DNA from: JAZLGI01 sp045616225
Lineage (GTDB): Bacteria > Spirochaetota > Spirochaetia > Sphaerochaetales > Sphaerochaetaceae
Direction of reading: 5' to 3'
Assembly: GCA_045616225.1 (NCBI GenBank)
Contig: JAZLGI010000003.1
Span: forward strand, 5,201-69,200
Length of the DNA stretch: 64,000 nt
The notes under the pieces are model-generated. The model saw nothing but the letters and a program-made list of their open reading frames with translations. It had not been told where the DNA came from and searched no databases. This document shows positions 25,633-33,091 of the stretch, one piece after another; positions within the stretch are counted from its first letter, which is position 1; every line of letters starts with the position of its first letter. The position numbers were made by a program, and so were the translations under genes.

Positions 25633-25834
25633 ACATTACTTGTCAGAAACCTGTTGATAAACTTGTTAAATAAAAATATATGAAAAAACATTAACAAGTT
25701 ATGCACAATTTGTCATTTTTTTATAGTCAAATATTATAAAGAATTACTAGGTTATGAACTGTTTTTATGATACTATTACTACTACTGATTAAAAATAAGT
25801 TACTAATAGAAGAAGTTGATAACGGGAGTTTATT
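25633..25834. other. oriC: Probable oriC: DnaA boxes and DnaA-trio-like tract between dnaA and dnaN
   Basis: The 202-bp AT-rich gap has DnaA-box-like 9-mers: TTATCAACA on the minus strand (25660-25652), TTATGCACA on the plus strand (25699-25707) and a weaker TTATCAACT on minus (around 25814-25822). A run ATTACTACTACTGATT lies at about 25775-25790. Its lower strand reads 3'-TAATGATGATGAC, which is the DnaA-trio pattern of bacterial origin unwinding regions. The position before dnaN matches many bacterial origins. The region also supplies the dnaN ribosome site (GGGAG at 25824-25828). Confidence 0.7.
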
Positions 25835-26938
25835 ATGAAATTTATCTGTACAAAAGAATCTATATTAAAAGAAATTTCAAATGCCAATGATTTTACAGCT
25901 CAAAGAAATACTCTTTCTGTTTTAGCCTGTGTATGTCTTATTTTAAACGACAACAGTCTTATCATAAAGGCAACAGACCAAAAAATGGGTTATGTTTCAG
26001 AAATTTCAGTTCAGGGTATTGAAAACGGTTCAATTACTGTAATGTGCGATAAATTTTTGGATATTATTAAAAACCTTCCTAATAACGACATTATTTTTGA
26101 AGAAGAGGATGATAAATTAATAATTAAGCCTCAAGACGAATCTATGGATTTTAAACTGAGAACAACAGATGCTTCTTCATTCCCTGTTATATCAATTCCT
26201 GAAGAAGGTGACTTTTTTTCAGTTCCGCAGAAAGATTTAACAGACATGATTAATCAGGTAAGTTTTGCAGTAAGTGATGATGAATCAAAATTTGCCATGA
26301 ACGGTGCTTTGTTTGAAAAAGACGGAAACGGAATCATTATGGTTGGCACAGATGGAAGAAGACTTTCTTATATCAACAGAAAAATTGCAAATCCTATTCC
26401 TTCTTTTTCAAGTGCAACTATTCCTTCAAAATTCCTCGGAATTATCAGAAAACTTTCTGTTAATGAAGGTAGTTTTGACATTTGTGTAAGTTCGCTTTCT
26501 ATTTTTATCAGATTTGGCAGTTGTACTATTTTTTCAAATCTTATTAAAAATGAATTTCCGGCTTATAGAAGAGTTATTCCTGAAAATCAAACAAAGACTT
26601 GTATTGTTAACATAAAAGCTCTTGAAGAGGCTTTAAAGCGTGTCTCAATTCTTGCAGAAAGCAAGTACAAGAAAATTATCATTGAATTTGCAGAGAACGA
26701 GATGACTATCAGCTGTGAAGAAAACGACTTTGGTGCAGGAAAAGAATCTATAAAATGCAGTTATTACGGAGAGCCTCTTAAATGTGCTATGAATTATCTT
26801 TATCTGCTTAATCCAATTAAGGTTATGGAAGGTCAAGATGCAAAGATTTCATTCACAGAAAGTAGCAAACCGTTTACAGTTACATCTGCAGATGGCAGAG
26901 ATTACCTTCATGTAATCATGCCAATGAATCTTAACTAA
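25835..26938 (+). CDS. dnaN: DNA polymerase III beta sliding clamp
   Basis: 367 aa, normal length. The three-domain clamp fold is indicated by the N-terminal MKFICTKESILKEISNANDFTAQRNTLSVLACV. The domain-two block FAVSDDESKFAMNGALFEKDGNGIIMVGTDGRRLSY, a clear DnaN signature, supports it. The C-terminal binding pocket includes MNYLYLLNPIKVMEG and ends VIMPMNLN, matching the M-P-M/V-R-type clamp terminus. It encircles DNA and tethers polymerase and repair enzymes. A ribosome site GGGAG precedes the ATG. The stop TAA overlaps the recF ATG by one base. Confidence 0.97.
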   Translation: MKFICTKESILKEISNANDFTAQRNTLSVLACVCLILNDNSLIIKATDQKMGYVSEISVQGIENGSITVMCDKFLDIIKNLPNNDIIFEEEDDKLIIKPQDESMDFKLRTTDASSFPVISIPEEGDFFSVPQKDLTDMINQVSFAVSDDESKFAMNGALFEKDGNGIIMVGTDGRRLSYINRKIANPIPSFSSATIPSKFLGIIRKLSVNEGSFDICVSSLSIFIRFGSCTIFSNLIKNEFPAYRRVIPENQTKTCIVNIKALEEALKRVSILAESKYKKIIIEFAENEMTISCEENDFGAGKESIKCSYYGEPLKCAMNYLYLLNPIKVMEGQDAKISFTESSKPFTVTSADGRDYLHVIMPMNLN

Positions 26939-28026
26939 TGAAAGTAAATAAGCTCACATTCAGAGGTTTCAGAAATCTTACAGACTGTGAGCTGAATACA
27001 AAAGCAAAACAAATAATTCTCACAGGTGAAAACGGACAAGGAAAAACCAACCTTTTGGAATTGGTTTACATTCTTTGTTATGGTTCTTCTTTCAGAACAC
27101 AAAACCTAAAAGATTGCATAAAATACAGTGAAAATCAGTTTTTATTGAAATGTGAATTTACAGATTCAGAAAATCTTTCCAGGGAAATAGAAATAGTTTT
27201 TTCGCAGACCGGAAAATCCATAAAACTTGACGAAAAGGAAATTCATGACAGAAAAGAACTGATTTACTGTCTTCCTTGTATTGTTTTTTCTCATGATGAT
27301 ATTGAATTTGTGAGGGGAGAACCGGAAAACAGAAGAAGATTCTTTGACCAAACAATGACAATGTATGACTCTCAATTTTTTGATCTTTTGAGAAAATACA
27401 AGTACATTCTCAGGCAAAGAAACGTTGCAATAAAAGAAAAACAGACAGAGATACTGAGTGTATTGGATGAAAAATTAGCAGAGTACGGTTTACTCCTCAT
27501 GAAAGAAAGATCTGCAGTATGTTCATCATTTGATGCTATTTTTCCTGATATTTACCGAGCAGTGTCCTTAGATGATAAAAACATAAAAATTACTTACAGA
27601 CCATCCTGGAATCCTAATTTTTCTTTAGAAGATGTTAAAAAATATCTTTCTGAACAAAGAGAAACAGATTTGAAAATGGGTACTTCCACAAGTGGTCCTC
27701 ATAGAGACAGATTTATAATCTCTGACCAAAACGGGCTTTTTGTAAACGGAGCTTCTACCGGTCAAATGAGACTGGCTTCTCTTGTCTTCAGAAGCGCTCA
27801 GGCTGCTTTTTACAGACAAAAAACGGGAATAGACCCTATTTTTCTTATAGATGATGTTTTGTTGGAATTAGATCCTCAGAAGAGAGCTAGATACCTTACT
27901 TACCTAGGACATTATAATCAGGCTTTCTTTACTTTTTTGCCAGATGAAAAATACTTTTCTTCTTACGGTTTGGATTGTACCATGTACAATGTTGAAAAAG
28001 GAGAATTTCTTGCCTCATCCAAATGA
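26938..28026 (+). CDS. recF: DNA replication and repair protein RecF
   Basis: 362 aa SMC-like ATPase. Walker A GENGQGKTNLLE (~31-42) and the family opening MKVNKLTFRGFRNLTDCEL are present. The RecF signature is also seen (GPHRDRFIISD, then STGQMRLASLVFRSAQA) with Walker B FLIDDVLLELDPQKR. RecF binds gapped DNA and helps RecOR load RecA. It overlaps dnaN by 1 bp at its start and dciA by 17 bp at its end, in the conserved dnaA-dnaN-recF order. Confidence 0.97.
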   Translation: MKVNKLTFRGFRNLTDCELNTKAKQIILTGENGQGKTNLLELVYILCYGSSFRTQNLKDCIKYSENQFLLKCEFTDSENLSREIEIVFSQTGKSIKLDEKEIHDRKELIYCLPCIVFSHDDIEFVRGEPENRRRFFDQTMTMYDSQFFDLLRKYKYILRQRNVAIKEKQTEILSVLDEKLAEYGLLLMKERSAVCSSFDAIFPDIYRAVSLDDKNIKITYRPSWNPNFSLEDVKKYLSEQRETDLKMGTSTSGPHRDRFIISDQNGLFVNGASTGQMRLASLVFRSAQAAFYRQKTGIDPIFLIDDVLLELDPQKRARYLTYLGHYNQAFFTFLPDEKYFSSYGLDCTMYNVEKGEFLASSK

Positions 28027-28351
28027 CAAAATTTACAACAGAATAGAACCCGAAGATCCTGTTACATCTGCAGATTTCTTAAAACAGATTCTGGATAGAT
28101 ATCATATAGATTTCAATAATCCGGCAAGGCATATTATTTCACAATGGAAAGAACTGGCAGGTCCTGCCATAGGTAATTATTCTGAATGTGTTGGTTATTC
28201 AAAAGGAGTTATTGAGGTTGTCTGTAGCCATCCTGCTTACCTTCAATTGGTAAAAATGAGCAAAAAAGAAATCTTAAAAAATGTAAATTCTGTCTTTCCT
28301 GAGTTAAAAGTCACAGATATGAGAGTATCTGTAAAAACAACTGATACTTGA
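28010..28351 (+). CDS. dciA: DUF721/DciA-like protein (predicted replicative-helicase operator)
   Basis: 113 aa from TTG at 28010. This start is chosen because AAGGAG at 27998-28003 sits 6 nt upstream, and longer forms would be translated far inside recF. The DUF721 core is seen in FLKQILDRYHIDFN, ISQWKELAGPAIGNYSECVGYSKGVIEVVCSHPAYLQLV and the closing LKKVNSVF-like segment (ILKNVNSVFPELKVTDMRV). DciA proteins replace DnaC/DnaI in most bacteria and load or activate DnaB. No other helicase loader is seen in the window. It overlaps the recF end by 17 bp. Confidence 0.85.
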   Translation: MPHPNDKIYNRIEPEDPVTSADFLKQILDRYHIDFNNPARHIISQWKELAGPAIGNYSECVGYSKGVIEVVCSHPAYLQLVKMSKKEILKNVNSVFPELKVTDMRVSVKTTDT

Positions 28352-28448
28352 CATAAAGAAAAATAACAGGTTAAACTCAGTTGCTTGAGTTGTAAAAACT
28401 TAGTTTATATGAAAATCCCGCGCAAGCGATAAAAAATGGAGATGCCGC

Positions 28449-28616
28449 ATGAGTTATAAAGGCAAGAGACCTTATCAGCCAAGTAAGGTTAAAAGAAACA
28501 GAAAATTTGGATTCAGAGCACGTATGGCAACAAAGGGTGGCCGTCTGGTATTAGCCAGAAGAAGAGCAAAAGGCAGACACAGTCTCACAGTTGCTGATGA
28601 GAAAAAGCCTTACTAA
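28449..28616 (+). CDS. rpmH: Ribosomal protein bL34
   Basis: 55 aa. It contains the L34 core: QPSKVKRNRKFGFRARMATKGGRLVLARRRAKGRHSLTV, here split as RNRKFGFRARMATKGGR and LARRRAKGRHSLTV. Seven residues (MSYKGKR) precede the usual MKRTYQPS-type start, and a short tail (ADEKKPY) extends the C-terminus, so it is longer than the common 44-46 aa. GGAG lies 7 nt before the ATG. The last 20 bases overlap the start of rnpA. Confidence 0.95.
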   Translation: MSYKGKRPYQPSKVKRNRKFGFRARMATKGGRLVLARRRAKGRHSLTVADEKKPY

Positions 28617-28950
28617 GAATCAAATACTCAGATTAAAGACAGATATTGACAATACGTTCAAAGCAGGAAAAAGGGTCTCCCGTTCCTGCTTTAAGTTGTA
28701 TGTGGCTAAAAATAATTTATCATTCAACAGACTTATTGTAATACCTGTGAGACACTATGGAAATTCAATCCAGAGAAATACAATCCGTAGACAGGTTAAG
28801 GAAATATTCAGAACCAATCAGGATAAATTAAAGACTGGATATGATTTTGCATTCGTCGTGTATCCTGGCAAATCTTTATCTTATGAAGAGAAAAAACAGA
28901 CAATCATAACTCTGTATGAGCAAGCAGAAGTCTTAGAGGCTTCTGTTTAG
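28597..28950 (+). CDS. rnpA: Ribonuclease P protein component
   Basis: 117 aa from ATG 28597, which lies inside rpmH (20-bp overlap). The N-terminus RKSLTKNQILRLKTDIDNTFKAGKRVSR aligns with normal RnpA starts, so the overlap is real and not a start error. The RNR signature is NSIQRNTIRRQVKEIFR (~57-73), and the central FKLYVAKNN and VIPVRHYGNS complete the fold. RnpA aids the catalytic RNase P RNA in 5' tRNA maturation. No ribosome site is evident, so translation is probably coupled to rpmH. Confidence 0.94.
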   Translation: MRKSLTKNQILRLKTDIDNTFKAGKRVSRSCFKLYVAKNNLSFNRLIVIPVRHYGNSIQRNTIRRQVKEIFRTNQDKLKTGYDFAFVVYPGKSLSYEEKKQTIITLYEQAEVLEASV

Positions 28951-28991
28951 TTGTAAGAAGCCAGATACTACAAAAAAAACCGGAGAATTAT

Positions 28992-30776
28992 ATGGGTAAA
29001 GGTACATTAATTGCTGTTGCTGTTTGTTTAATAATACTTATTGTAGGAACAATGTTTCAGACAAACAACGCTGCAGCTGTAAAGACTTCAGCAGAAGTAG
29101 TTGAAAATGTTCAGGATAATCCTGTCGTAAATTCTAATTCCTACTGTAAAGCAACAGTAGATTCTGCAAAAGCTGAAACATTTAAATACGAGACAGATTT
29201 ATTTGAAATTGTTTTTGACACAAAGGGTGCAAGTATTAAGTCTTTGACAATGAAAGAGCATGCCAATGCAGATGGAGAGCATGTAGATCTAATTTTCAAA
29301 GGAAAAGATGACCATAACGCATTCCTCACTTATTGGGGTGATGATTTAACTCAACCTATTGACGATATTTTCGTTTATGAAGTAGCAGGTGATAAGGTTA
29401 TCTTCAAAAAGTCCTATGTTGCAAACAACGGTACACCTTTTGATTTAATTAAGACATTTGAATTCAGAGACGGTGAATATCTCTTTGCTGTTCATGTAGA
29501 AATAGAAGCTGCAAATGATCTTGGATTTGGAGATTATGAATACTCAATTGGATTTGAACCGCAGGTTGGTCCGGAATTTGGAGTTCTGAAAAACAATAAC
29601 TATGACTACAGGCGTATCTATGCAAATCTGATTAAAGACAACGGCAAGCTTAAAAAGTCTACAGTCAGCTATAAGGACGGAGAGTTCTATACAGTAAAAC
29701 ACATGAAGTGGTTTGCTCTTACAGGTAAGTATTTTGCAGCTGTAGCTCTTCCTGAAAATTCAGACAAGATAGCTTACAAATACACAGCACTTCAAGGACA
29801 AACAGATGAAGTTTCACAAACAAACAGCTTCTTTGTTTCTGTTCCTGAGAAAAACTCAACAATATACTTCTATTGCGGACCTCAGCTTAAGTCATATCTT
29901 AAGAGCTACTACAATGGTTCTGATAATGCTTGGGGCTTAAGGAATACAGAACTTGACAGAGTTCTTGAAGGTGGCAGTGCAATCAGTTGGCTTGAAAATA
30001 TTCTCAAGTGGTGTTTGAAGATGATTCATAAAGTAGTTCCAAACTACGGTATTTGTATCATTATTCTTACAATTCTTCTTAAGTTTGCCCTTTGGCCTCT
30101 TACAAAGAAGAGTACAGAATCTACTTCCAAGATGTCTCAGCTTCAGCCATTGGTTCAGGAAGTTCAGAAGAAATACCCTGATAATCCTCAAAAGCAAAAT
30201 CTTGAAATGCAGGCTCTCTATAAAAAATATGGTGTAAGTCCTCTTGGAGGATGTCTTCCAATGCTTATTCAGTTCCCGATACTTATTGCTTTCTACGGAC
30301 TTTTAAATAAGCACTTTGAACTTAGAGGAGCTATGTTTATTCCTGGATGGATTCCGGATCTTTCTCTTCCTGATGTTGTTGCAACATTGGGATTCAGAAT
30401 TCCTTTACTTGGAAACGAAATCCACCTTATGCCGCTTATTTACACAGTAAGTATGATTTATTCAATGAAGATTTCTCAAACAAGTCAGCCAAACAGTCAG
30501 CAGCAGTCTTCAATGAAATTCATGACTTACGGAATGCCTATAATGTTCTTCTTTATTCTTTACAGTGCTCCGTCAGGATTGTTTGTTTACTGGACATGCC
30601 AGAATATCCTTACCATTCTGCAGCAGATTACATCTAATAAGAAAATGAAGACAGTTGAACTTAAGCCTTTGGAAGCAAAAGATGCAGAAAAAGAACCGGA
30701 AGCTATCAGAAAGTATAAAGAAAAGCTTGCAAGACTTGAGGAAGAATCAAAGAAAAACAACAAGAAGGGAAAATAA
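28992..30776 (+). CDS. yidC: Membrane protein insertase YidC
   Basis: 594 aa, the long Gram-negative type. An N-terminal membrane anchor (LIAVAVCLIILIVGTMF) is followed by a periplasmic P1 beta-sandwich domain (~50-330). The conserved five-helix insertase core follows (from LKWCLKMIHKVVPNYGICIIILTILLKFALWPLT). It has the hydrophilic-groove Arg context STSKMSQLQPLVQEVQKKY and the segment GGCLPMLIQFPILIAFYGLL. A lysine-rich C-terminal tail ends the protein. YidC inserts and folds inner-membrane proteins, alone or with Sec. It follows rnpA directly without an intervening yidD and overlaps jag by 1 bp. Confidence 0.97.
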   Translation: MGKGTLIAVAVCLIILIVGTMFQTNNAAAVKTSAEVVENVQDNPVVNSNSYCKATVDSAKAETFKYETDLFEIVFDTKGASIKSLTMKEHANADGEHVDLIFKGKDDHNAFLTYWGDDLTQPIDDIFVYEVAGDKVIFKKSYVANNGTPFDLIKTFEFRDGEYLFAVHVEIEAANDLGFGDYEYSIGFEPQVGPEFGVLKNNNYDYRRIYANLIKDNGKLKKSTVSYKDGEFYTVKHMKWFALTGKYFAAVALPENSDKIAYKYTALQGQTDEVSQTNSFFVSVPEKNSTIYFYCGPQLKSYLKSYYNGSDNAWGLRNTELDRVLEGGSAISWLENILKWCLKMIHKVVPNYGICIIILTILLKFALWPLTKKSTESTSKMSQLQPLVQEVQKKYPDNPQKQNLEMQALYKKYGVSPLGGCLPMLIQFPILIAFYGLLNKHFELRGAMFIPGWIPDLSLPDVVATLGFRIPLLGNEIHLMPLIYTVSMIYSMKISQTSQPNSQQQSSMKFMTYGMPIMFFFILYSAPSGLFVYWTCQNILTILQQITSNKKMKTVELKPLEAKDAEKEPEAIRKYKEKLARLEEESKKNNKKGK

Positions 30777-31471
30777 TGACAAGAGAATTTGAAGGTAAAA
30801 CAGAACAAGATGCTATTAACAAAGCCATTGAAGAGCTTCATATTGAAAGAGAAGACTTTGATGTTGAAATCATTGATAATGGTAATAGAGGACTTTTCAA
30901 GAGAAGTAATGTCAAAATAAGAGTTCATATAGAAGGTGAGGAACTTTCTCAGGAAGAATCAGATTTGTCTTACGAAGAAGACGCAGAAGATGAGCCGGAT
31001 CTTGAAGTTGATGAAAACTTTGAAAAAGAGGTTTGTGACTTCATTGACGGTGTAATTAGTCACATGGGTTATGAGAGTAAGACTGTGGTTTCTTCAAGAA
31101 AGGGAAGAAAAGTCAACCTTAACATAGAAAGTGATTCTTCAAATATTATCATAGGAAGAAAGGGTAAGAATCTTGATGCTATTCAGGTTCTTGCAAATGT
31201 ATTTGCAGGAAAAACAGATTCTGAGAGAAAAATTATTGTTGATTCAGAAGGTTATAGAATACGTCATGAAGAGCAGATTATTCGTGAGGCATACAGAATT
31301 GCCCAGCAGGTAAAGAAGAGCGGACGTAGCCGTCTTTTGGAACCTATGAATCCTTACGAGAGAAGACTTGTGCATACAGCTCTCAATGACGTAACCGGAA
31401 TTGAAACAAAGAGTGAAGGTGAAGGTCTCTATAAACAGGTAAGGATTATAAGCAAACGTTCTTACCACTAA
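30776..31471 (+). CDS. jag: Jag/KhpB-type RNA-binding protein
   Basis: 231 aa. The Jag_N domain (REFEGKTEQDAINKAIEELHIEREDFDVEII, ~3-50) is followed by an acidic linker. A KH domain with NIIIGRKGKNLDAIQVLANV (~122-142) comes next. The R3H domain ends the protein, with the R-x3-H-type block MNPYERRLVHTALND near 200. KhpB proteins bind small RNAs and influence cell division and the envelope. The gene overlaps yidC by one base (TAATGA context), an order conserved from Firmicutes to spirochaetes. A strong hairpin follows 20 bp later. Confidence 0.95.
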   Translation: MTREFEGKTEQDAINKAIEELHIEREDFDVEIIDNGNRGLFKRSNVKIRVHIEGEELSQEESDLSYEEDAEDEPDLEVDENFEKEVCDFIDGVISHMGYESKTVVSSRKGRKVNLNIESDSSNIIIGRKGKNLDAIQVLANVFAGKTDSERKIIVDSEGYRIRHEEQIIREAYRIAQQVKKSGRSRLLEPMNPYERRLVHTALNDVTGIETKSEGEGLYKQVRIISKRSYH

Positions 31472-31490
31472 TACATGACGAAAAAATAAA

Positions 31491-31534
31491 AAAGAGGTTG
31501 TTGCAAGTAATTAGCAACAGCCTCTTTGCTTTTA
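31491..31534 (+). terminator. Terminator of the dnaN-jag gene run, copy B of a hairpin family
   Basis: AAAGAGGTTGTTGC (31491-31504) pairs with GCAACAGCCTCTTT (31514-31527), 13 of 14 Watson-Crick plus one G-U pair, followed by GCTTTTA. The right arm GCAACAGCC resembles the terminators at 11420, 58271 and 61514. Confidence 0.8.
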
Positions 31535-31557
31535 TAAAAGAACGTATTAGTTGTTTT

Positions 31558-32808
31558 TCAGCAAATAAGTGATACAGGACAGTACCAGGCAGATTCGTTA
31601 ATTGGCATGAGTTTTTCGCAGCTGTCAATTACAAGCCCCGGTGCAATTTCCTTTTTATATATTTTGAGTGATGAAAAATTCTTTGTAGGATTTGAAGGGG
31701 ATATTCCTTTTTTTATCTCAATAGGGTATATGGTATCGTTTTGTACAAATAAAAGATCTATTTCTTTTTGTCCCATTGTCCTAAAGTAATATAAATTGTC
31801 CGGACTTGTTCCTGTTGCTGTAAAGCTTTTTACAATTTCACTGACAACAAATGTTTCAAAAAAAGCACCTGCCATATTGCTTTTTTCCATCATTTCCGAA
31901 GTTGGCCACTTGCACAGATAAGAACAAAGACCGGTGTCCATGAAGTAGAGTTTAGGGCTTTTTATAATGCTTGTTGATGCATTTTTCATGTAAGGATGGA
32001 GCATGAAAACAATTCCGGAAGTTTCAAGAATGGACATCCATCTTTTACAGGTTTTTACATCAATTCCAACATTTCTGGAAATATCATCCCAGTTAATTTC
32101 CTGAGCTGTTCTCATTGCACACAATGCAAGAAAATTTCTGAATTGAAATTCAGATGTGGTGGAAATGAGAAGTTTAACATCCTTTTCAATGTAAGTGTTT
32201 ACATAGGATTTAAAAAATAAATCTCGGTTGATTTTTGAACTTATGAGTTCAGGCATTCCACCGGTAAAAATTTCTTCAAAAAGCTCTAACCGGTTTCTGC
32301 TTTTTGGTCGTTGTTCCTGTTGTTTTCTTGTAAGTACTTCAATTCTAGGATTGAATTCTTGCCCCTGCCGCCTGTCTTTTTCGTTCATTGACAAGGAATA
32401 CATATGAAGAACAGCAGTTCTTCCTGCTAGGGTTTCTACTGTTGATTTCATTAATTCAAGCTGGTTTGAACCTGTAAGAATGTACATAAGCGGAGCTTTT
32501 TGATTTTTTTTAAGGCACTCATATTTTTTTTCATCAATATTTATTTTTATTTGACTGAGGAGTTGAGGTGCTTTCTGAATTTCATCAATTATCACAGGAT
32601 ATGGATGTACCTGTAAGAAAAGTTTTGGGTTTTGTTGAGCAAGGAACAGTTGTTCACTGTCATCCAGTGTTACTGTTTCTATTTCGTTTCCAAACAAATG
32701 TTTGACAGTAGTACTCTTACCAACCTGTCTTGCTCCGTAAATTGTTATACAACAAAAGGAATCAGCTGCTTCTTTGATTGTCTGCTCAATATTTCTCGGA
32801 TAGTACAT
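31558..32808 (-). CDS. AAA_14/DUF4143 ATP-binding protein
   Basis: 416 aa. Walker A YGARQVGKSTTVKH (~24-37) and Walker B PVIIDEIQKAPQLL (~72-85) define the AAA_14 ATPase. YILTGSNQLELMK is the sensor-like segment. The C-terminal half has the DUF4143 features: VKLLISTTSEFQFRNFLALCA, YFMDTGLCSYLC and AGAFFETFVVSEIVKS. The last part is LYYFRTMGQKEIDLLF, which resembles the D-x-E/D-x-K PD-(D/E)XK nuclease-like fold (EIDLLFVQNDTIYPIEIKKG). These proteins are widespread in host-associated anaerobes and often exchanged, but their function is unknown. It stands alone between jag and a PfkB kinase gene. Confidence 0.88.
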   Translation of the reverse strand: MYYPRNIEQTIKEAADSFCCITIYGARQVGKSTTVKHLFGNEIETVTLDDSEQLFLAQQNPKLFLQVHPYPVIIDEIQKAPQLLSQIKINIDEKKYECLKKNQKAPLMYILTGSNQLELMKSTVETLAGRTAVLHMYSLSMNEKDRRQGQEFNPRIEVLTRKQQEQRPKSRNRLELFEEIFTGGMPELISSKINRDLFFKSYVNTYIEKDVKLLISTTSEFQFRNFLALCAMRTAQEINWDDISRNVGIDVKTCKRWMSILETSGIVFMLHPYMKNASTSIIKSPKLYFMDTGLCSYLCKWPTSEMMEKSNMAGAFFETFVVSEIVKSFTATGTSPDNLYYFRTMGQKEIDLLFVQNDTIYPIEIKKGISPSNPTKNFSSLKIYKKEIAPGLVIDSCEKLMPINESAWYCPVSLIC

Positions 32809-32858
32809 ATTTTGTTTTTTTCCTTGGCTAAAATTTAGTTGATTGGAGCATAAAAATC

Positions 32859-32894
32859 AATATGAAAATGGGAGTCCACTCCCGTTTTCATATT
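32859..32894. repeat. 17-bp inverted repeat with 2-bp centre in the divergent ATPase-PfkB gap
   Basis: AATATGAAAATGGGAGT (32859-32875) pairs with 32878-32894 at 16 of 17 positions. There is no T tract. It lies between divergent genes, so it is not an ordinary terminator. It may be an operator or a structured leader. Confidence 0.7.
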
Positions 32895-32910
32895 AAAATC
32901 TGTCAAAAAT

Positions 32911-32980
32911 TCCTGTTATGTTTTGTTATGATTTTTTTATTTTGTTATTATTTGTTATGAATTGTTATTATCTGTTATGA
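32911..32980 (+). repeat. Phased TGTTAT(G/T) repeats, 10-bp pitch
   Basis: TGTTATG or TGTTATT begins at 32914, 32924, 32943, 32953, 32963 and 32973. The last four follow at exact 10-bp steps and alternate TTA/TGA endings. A degenerate T-rich unit fills the gap at 32931-32940. The array is helically phased and AT-rich. It lies 76-140 bp upstream of the PfkB promoter. Confidence 0.75.
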
Positions 32981-33055
32981 ATTCTATCTTTAACAGAATT
33001 AACATTTGCAATTTGTTTTCAAACAATTCGGTAATATTCAATAAGTTCTCTTTTG

Positions 33056-33084
33056 TTGTCTGTTTATCTTTTAAATGCTAGTAT
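33056..33084 (+). promoter_or_regulatory. Promoter of the PfkB kinase gene, probably leaderless
   Basis: TTGTCT (33056-33061), 17-bp spacer, TAGTAT (33079-33084), then seven bases to ATG 33092. This placement favours 33092 over in-frame upstream starts at 33053 and 33083, which would lie in or before the promoter. Confidence 0.5.
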
Positions 33085-33091
33085 GGTTGTC

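Noticed and set aside
28951..28991. yidD between rnpA and yidC
   Set aside because: The gap is only 41 bp, so yidD is absent from its usual place.
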